A stretch of 64,000 bases of DNA from Nephromyces sp. MM_2019. Its lineage: Eukaryota > Apicomplexa > Aconoidasida > Nephromycida. The stretch is from NCBI GenBank assembly GCA_015657535.1, contig JADHZB010001682.1:39471-103470 (forward strand), in the 5' to 3' direction. Below the pieces are notes generated by a model. That model had not been told where the DNA came from and made no database searches. It was given only the letters and a program-made list of their open reading frames with translations. This document shows, piece by piece, positions 58,001 through 64,000 of the stretch (within the stretch, counting starts at the first letter, position 1; the number at the start of each line of letters is the position of its first letter). The position numbers were made by a program, and so were the translations under genes.

Positions 58001-61000
58001 TAAAATACTACTAATTGTCGCCCATTTCCAGACTATTCAAATGCTTTTTAGCTAATTTTGAAATATTTCGCGCAAGAAATTTGATTAAAAGTAAAAAACA
58101 TAAAAATCAAAATAAATCGATTTTTATTTGATTTTTTGGATCTTTTTTTGGATATTTTTTATCTTCTTTTTCATCTCTTTTTGGATCTTTTTTTCATCGT
58201 CATTTTTGCTTTCTTTTGATGAATTTTTTGAATCTCTTTTGCTCTCTTTTCGCCTATTTTTCCCCCCTTTTACCGTCTAATTTCATCTTCACTTGACTAC
58301 TTCTTCAGGTAACGGAAGTATTTAATGGCTTATTAAGGTATCTAAAGGATGATATCTCCATAGCAAATTGTGTTTCCCTCAATGTTGAGGATGAGTTATC
58401 ATCGAATATACTTGTATCAACCCCGAAGTACTTTGTAGGGTTAATAAATAGATTGGAAAACCGGAATTCATTTCTCGGTCGAGAGGGGGGTGGCTTCTCT
58501 GTAATGGGGCAGGGATATCAGGAGAGTAGGGTTTCCGCTATTCTACAAGAATCACTTGAAATAGTGGTAGTTGATGAGGCAGATTTGATGTTCTCGTATG
58601 GCTATCTTGATGATATGATGAAGATTGGAAAATTTCTGCCTGCCAGCAGCTTGAGGAACTATCAAGCTATCATCTGCTCAGCTACTCTCAGCGATGATGT
58701 ATGAGCGGGTTCTATACACTTGTGAAGTCACGGGAAGGTTTCTTTTTGTACTGTGGGATTTTCGCACATCATAATGTTTAGCCATATGTGGGGTTGTTTT
58801 CCTACTTTATGTGTGTGTGTGTGTGTGTATAGGAACAGCCAGATAGCAGCCCCTTTTACGCCCTTGAAATGAGTTGATACAGCAGTGCCTAGAAAACTAA
58901 GCATGTAGCCTGTTTCATTGTGTTTTTTCTGTGTTCTTAGCCGTTGGATTTGTTTGTCTCTTTAGCTTTCTCTATGCTGCTGCCTTTGCGTGATGTGATT
59001 TGCTATCATTAATCGATACAAAAGTGTAGATTTCTGCTTTTTTCGTATATACTAATGAAAATCTTCACAAGTTCCTTAAACCTGTATGAAGATGAAGTGG
59101 GAAACGCTCCTTAAACTAGTGTGAAGATGATGTTTCCTGACATTTAACAAACAATCTTATCTGATGGTGTTTTCCCATTAAATCAGGAGGCAGTTTGTCT
59201 CGTTTTTTGATAAAATTAATTTTTTTTTCTTCAGGTAAACGAGTTGAAGTCTTTGATCTTGCACAAGCCAACAGTCATTCACATGGAAAATGAAGAAGCA
59301 GAAGGTATTGTGTGTATTTTAGAGAGAAATTTTCTTGTCTAGAAATTCTTTTTTTACGCTTTTATTTTGATTTAAAATACCAAATTCTTCATTCTGCTTT
59401 GAAGGTGAGATTCGGTGGTATTTTAGAGATTTTTCTGCAAAAATGCATCAAAAATATTGTGAATCTTACCTTTGATTAGAGGGTTAAATTATGATATACA
59501 CTAGGATTTTCTTTGATATAGTTTATTAGGGGTTATACTCTGTTGAAACTATTCTGTTGTTTGCGTGTGTGTTAGTTTGGTGTGCATTCCTATGCATTGT
59601 GTATATGCGTTTTTACTGCTTCATGCGATTTGTACTGCATAAGCTTGATATTAGCTGTCTTTAGGCTATTTTTTACCGTTTTCTTGAATTTGGGATGCTT
59701 TATTTCATGCTATCCTGCAATCTTGGGAATGAGAGATATAAGCTATGATTTTCCATCTTAGGAGAGAATTTGCATTTAGCAAGGAGAAGGCGGTGAAGCA
59801 GGTAAAAAAGAATGAGAAGAAAAAATAAGATAAGCATAGAGTTAGAGGAGAAGCAGGATATAAAGTAAGGAAAGCTCCTAGAGAGAGAAGAAACAGGAGA
59901 AAAGGTAAAATAAGCGTAGAAACACTCATTTGAGCATTTTATCAGGAAGAAATGCCAGCGATGCAACCAGAAAAAGCTTTTTCGCTCCTTCTTTCCTTCC
60001 TCTTGTAAAAAGATTTTTCTGCAATAAATTTCTTCTCAGGTCACTTGACTGAGTTATATGTCGAGTGTAATGAGGAGGATAAGTGGCTGATTCTATACTC
60101 CTTACTTAAATTAGAGTTGATTCCACTGAAGTGCATAATCTTCACAAAGTCTATAATCAGGTAAGATACTACCTTTAAAGCTTTATTTTTAGATTTTTTT
60201 GTTTCGAATTTAAAGTTTGATGGCATAGATGTGTGTGTATGGTTGAATATCTATAAAGCCAAAGATAGCATTGAATCTATTGAATGAAATCATAGTGTGA
60301 GATTCGGGGATTTCTCCATAAAAATGAAGGAATTGACTTGAATAGAACAAAGCAATAAAAGACCTAGAGACTAGCTTGTAGGGAGGGGATGTGCTTATAA
60401 AAGGCTTAACCCTGTGCTCTTACAAGGCATAGTGCAAAAATCACAGCAGAACAGCTACAAGAGTGCGTATGTCTATTTGTGTGTTCTTTTTTCTATATCT
60501 CTAATGCTAGGATTTTTTGACTTGAGTGCAAACATCACAGCCGACAAGCTACCTCAATAAACAGCTAAAATATACTCAAAAAAGTGGAAATTTTAAGCCC
60601 CACCCTAGGATATCACATACGCATATAAAGCTACTACACACATATATATACAAAGCTTTTCAGCTTACCTAGTGATGATTATGAAAACACACTGAATTTG
60701 CATTTTTTTAGTCGCATTTTTACGTTCTTGTCTTTTCCTCAGCTTATGCTCAGCAAATCACTCTATAGATCAGCATTGATGTCTCTTCTAGTGGAATAAC
60801 TTGTTTTTTTGCCTCGTTTAATGACATTTTTGTTACTGTTTCATCCACAGAATATTTTGCTGAATTTTTGTATATTTTTCATATTTTGTCGTTACCTATC
60901 CTTTATTCATCCTCTTCAAACGCGTAAAAAAGTTTTTTTTTGTTCTTTTACCTGTTCTTCGACGTTTTTAACTGTCTTCTCTCTCTACTGAATGCTAAAA

Positions 61001-62827
61001 GATGCAAAACTCCCTTTTCAACCTTCTATTGGAATCTTCTGCGATTTTCTCAATCTACGCAAAGCTTTCTGCTCTTTCTCAACATTGTTCTATCTAATGC
61101 TTTTTAGGGCTCATTCTCTATCTCTGTTTCTCCGGAAGTTTTTCATGCCTTCTGCTGTCTTAAGCCCTTATTTCCCGCTTGCTACACGACAGACTATAAT
61201 CCAGGTTAGCTATCGTAAAAGACTGTAGAACATAAAGTATTACATATGATAAAACTAAAATTATATGCACTGAATAGTGTAGGAATCAGTGTAAAAATGT
61301 GTAAATCTCTTGTAGTAAAATTTGTTCTGCTTATTTACGAATTAAGAGGTGTGTATCTGGGTGCGTTTTGGTGTGTGAACCAAGCGCATAAAGTTAGTTA
61401 AAAACGCAAGCAAACCCTTCAATAGCAAGAGCAGATTTGATACTGGAGAGGGTGGAGTCAAGGCTTTGAAATCGATAGATTGCAAGGCTATTTTCAAAGT
61501 ATAAAATAGTAGAAAGATGCCGTTTTGATTCTTCAAGGAGGAAGCTGCAAATGAAGATAAAATTAGAGAGGAGAAGATGCCTTTATATTTATTTTTTAAG
61601 CTGATAAAGCTTGAGAAACTAGGCTGTTTTTGTGTAATATGCAAGAACTGTAGTGTACTTGGCTGGCGTTGAGCTGAAGATTATGTGAAAAAGAGGAGAA
61701 AACTTGAGCAAGTTTTCTATATATTTGTATCTTCTGTTGGATTGATGCTTCCTCAAAAGTGTCAAAAGTATAGTTTTTTGGGGTTTGTTTAAAGCTGCTA
61801 TCAAACATCATCTTCAAAAAGCTTTTTGCGTTTTTAACCTATAGCTCCTAGGCTTTTTCTAGGCATTTGTTTTCGATTTCCAGTCTTTTTTGCTGTACGT
61901 ACAGAAGTTTATGTTTTCTGCAAATCATTTCTTAAAGTTTTTCTTGGGGTTCTTTTTTTTTCTTTCTTTCTCTTCTTGCACTTCTTCCTCTGTTTCGTCC
62001 TCTGGTTCGTCTTCCTCTTCTCTTCTTGTACTTCTTGCACCTTTACACTTCTTCTTACCCCTCTTCTCACACCTCTTATCGAACTTCTTTTTGTAAATAA
62101 GCTCTCTCCAGCTCCTTTTGTCCCAAAATTTTACATGTGTGTGCAGTGTTTTTCTAGTGATTACTTTTGCTTCTTTTCCCTCTGTTCCTTTTGAGAAACA
62201 CACACACACAAATAGATACTAAGGCATATTTCGACTTTTTAAACCTTTTACTTGTTCAACTATTATGAACTGTCTACGCGAATATACTGCATATTTTTGC
62301 TGTTTCAAGAAATTGAATCAAAATAAAGATATAGAAGTTTTCGCTGCGGAAGAGGAAGAAGAAAAATTTTCTAATACCCTCTATAAGCTTGAAAACTCCA
62401 CAGTTGAATCTAATAAGATAAAAACCTTAATGGAATTTCCTAGCGTCAAATTTCACTTGCTATTTCTAGTTATTTCTTACGATACTAGTTGTTTTGATCT
62501 CTTTAATTTTTTTTTGCAGACATTTAATCAAGGCCTTGTGGACATTTTGATAGCTACAGATGAAGTACGAGAGGTGGATAATGGAAAGAGTTTGACTGAT
62601 GGTATTTTAGTGAGCAAAAAGTCAGAGGATGAGAGTGGGAAAGTGGATGAAACAGGTAAAGAATGTGTGATTTGCTGTGTTTTTCCCACTTTTTTTTTTG
62701 CTGTTTTTCTTGGCATTTTTTATGTAGTTTTCATCTCCAAAGTTTGGTTTTTCTGATTATTTTTTCGACGAGTTTGGGGTTTTTTTTCGTGTATTAAATT
62801 AGATAAGATTTCTCCGATAAAAAATAC

Positions 62828-62866
<39 letters not shown>

Positions 62867-64000
62867 TACATACACACCAACCAACCCGCATACATACCAA
62901 CCAATCCACACACGCGCACACACACCAACCAATCCACACACGCGCACACACACCAACCAATCCACACACGCGCACACACACCAACCAATCCACACACGCG
63001 CACACACACCAACCAATCCACACACGCGCACACACACCAACCAATCCACACACGCGCACACACACCAACCAATCCACACACGCGCACACACACCAACCAA
63101 TCCACACACGCGCACACACACCAACCAATCCACACACGCGCACACACACCAACCAATCCACATACACACACTTGAAATATCTTCTAAAGTGCTGGAGATT
63201 TCTTGCAGTTTCCCCAGCTAGACTGGTGTGTATTATGAGTAAGTGTTTCCCGCTTTTTTTTGTTAATTAGGGATTAGATATTTAAGCTTTCTCCCATCCC
63301 TCAGAAATTTCTTTATATATAATCATCCTCGTTAGATTTGTAGACTTTCTCCAGTTTCCTGAAGTTTTGCTCTTTCGTGTGGTACTGGTTTTTGGTAGAT
63401 TCACGAATTATAGAATTTCCAGTGGATGAATTATCGTCTTCGCTATTTTACGTGGAAATTTGTGGCTTTTTTTTTGCGGAAAAGGTGGAGAAAACCCCAA
63501 TTCTAAAGACTTTGATGATGCTACTGGTGAAGCTCATGAAGAGGGAGAAATGGAAAAGCCTTCTGGGGGGAAGTTACTTAACTCGAAGCTTCTGAAGGTA
63601 TTTCTAAGGAGTATGGCTATATGGGCTTGTGAATATTTTTATTTGTTTTGTGATTATTTTGTATATGTGTTTGGGGGTGAAGATAGCAATCAAGTGTGTC
63701 TTTTTTTCTCAGCATACCTCAATTAACCAACTCCTTTTTTCGACTATTTGTGTCTGCTAATAGTAGATATTTTGTGTGTCTTGACGGTGTAGCAGCAATA
63801 AGTTGCTCAAAAAAATGGGGATTACAATTGGAGGGAGTCACACACACAGAGTCAAAAACAGACATACGGAGTGAAACACACAGAGTCATGGACAGAATCG
63901 CGCACACAGAGTCATGGGCAGAATCACGCACACAGAGTCATGGACAGAATCACGCACACAGAGTCATGGACAGAATCACGCACACAGAGTCATGGACAGA
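55037..64000 (+). CDS. DBP9/DDX56-type DEAD-box RNA helicase (partial, runs past right edge)
   Basis: This is an ATP-dependent RNA helicase of the nucleolar Dbp9/DDX56 branch, acting in large ribosomal subunit assembly. Exons: 55037-55183, 56993-57190, 58309-58698, 59235-59304, 60040-60160, 61108-61204, 62520-62655, 63485-63597. All phases agree (0,0,0,1,2,0,1,0; 424 codons so far). Motifs: Q-region SVQEK/VIPFAL, Walker A ARTGSGKT (64-71), Ia LVPTKDLCSQ, STPKYF, DEAD (204-207) in VVDEADLMFSYGY, SAT (239-241), IV KCIIFTKSI, and NQGLVDILIATDE. DEADLxFSxGx is typical of DDX56. After IATDE an acidic, Lys-rich insert spans the last two exons, as in this family. The later GID and HRxGR motifs must lie beyond 64000. 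ATG 55037 fits a nucleolar protein; ATG 54977, in the same frame, would add a hydrophobic 20-residue leader. Confidence 0.9.
57300..58308 (+). other. Helicase intron with repeats and T-rich tract
   Basis: This is the intron after codon 115, with no exon seen. It holds a GT run (57317-57335), the 40-bp triplet repeat at 57512-57629, and a T-rich stretch (58120-58260) with repeated GGATCTTTTTTT before the acceptor. Confidence 0.6.
57512..57629. repeat. Three-copy about 40-bp tandem repeat in an intron
   Basis: Three imperfect units begin AAATTTA or TAATTTA, contain AACACACAC-like sequence and end CTCGAGATAGCTGC or CTCCAGATAG. Confidence 0.75.
61925..62100. repeat. Polypyrimidine tract (CTTCTT-rich) in a helicase intron
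   Basis: A long C/T-rich run of CTTCTT and CTCTTCT words lies in the intron before the 62520 exon. The reverse strand reads as a Glu/Lys-rich open frame, which I regard as an artefact. Confidence 0.7.
62831..63172. repeat. CA microsatellite grading into a 28-bp minisatellite
   Basis: A CA run (62831-62860) leads into about nine near-identical 28-bp units, CGCGCACACACACCAACCAA plus TCCACACA, up to 63168, inside the helicase intron between 62655 and 63485. Because 28 is not a multiple of 3, each minus-strand frame cycles through the three translations (VCARVWIGW etc.), which produces overlapping open frames that are not genes. Confidence 0.92.
63838..64000. repeat. 26-bp minisatellite at the right edge
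   Basis: Units GAGTCATGGACAGAATCACG plus CACACA repeat with high identity from about 63887 to the window end. Diverged copies begin near 63838. The array continues beyond the window, probably in the next helicase intron. Confidence 0.88.

Noticed and set aside
61925..62209. Minus-strand Glu/Lys-rich ORF
   Set aside because: It is the complement of a polypyrimidine tract in a helicase intron, with no splice or domain support.
62265..62450. Plus-strand open frame with an EEEEE run, as an extra helicase exon
   Set aside because: Exons ending TIIQ and starting TFNQGLVDILIATDE already join perfectly and match the family without it.
62720..63171. Three overlapping minus-strand ORFs of 122-149 residues, rich in Cys, Val and Trp
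   Set aside because: They are read-throughs of the 28-bp array, which cycles through all three frames, and lie in a helicase intron.
1..64000. CRISPR arrays, operons or prokaryotic elements
   Set aside because: The repeats are contiguous minisatellites without unique spacers, and the genes are intron-containing and eukaryotic.

Overview
The window is nuclear DNA from an intron-rich, AT-rich unicellular eukaryote. I infer an alveolate, most likely an apicomplexan or close relative. The reasons are: GT-AG introns with T-rich tracts, conserved domains split by long Ser/Glu/Lys-rich inserts, TTTAGGG-type (plant/alveolate telomere) repeats inside an intron, many minisatellites, and a plant-like wybutosine gene architecture. 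The lineage is an inference; no ribosomal or organellar marker is present. Most genes had to be assembled from spliced exons. I checked reading phase at every junction and say where it fails.

Layout. 1-390: a 27-bp minisatellite with a 50-N gap. 1586-4696 (+): a five-exon, about 258-aa multi-pass membrane protein with an FGLMDVEDE motif. 6000-9750 (-): scattered exon-like membrane segments, unresolved. 9802-11978 (-): a three-exon, 267-aa TLC-domain protein. 15199-16642 (+): a three-exon, 205-aa four-helix membrane protein, weakly ORAI-like. 16964-18401 (-): a signal-peptide acidic protein built from micro-exons. 20886-23399 (+): an intronless 837-aa DUF4211 (CCDC82-like) protein. 27871-29995 (+): a two-exon, 157-aa secreted protein. 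31402-31521: an orphan terminal exon.

33627-50433 (+) is the highlight: 13 phase-compatible exons (2277 codons before the stop) encoding TYW3, then a kelch propeller, then TYW2. This is the domain order of the plant TYW2/3/4 protein, which makes wybutosine at position 37 of tRNA-Phe. 55037 to beyond the right edge (+): a DBP9/DDX56-type DEAD-box helicase of ribosome biogenesis, cut by the window end.

Functionally, the right half carries RNA-modification and ribosome-assembly genes and the left half carries membrane and secretory proteins. Nothing suggests operons. Repeats sit mainly in introns and at the window edges. Several intervals of 1-5 kb hold no gene I can support.
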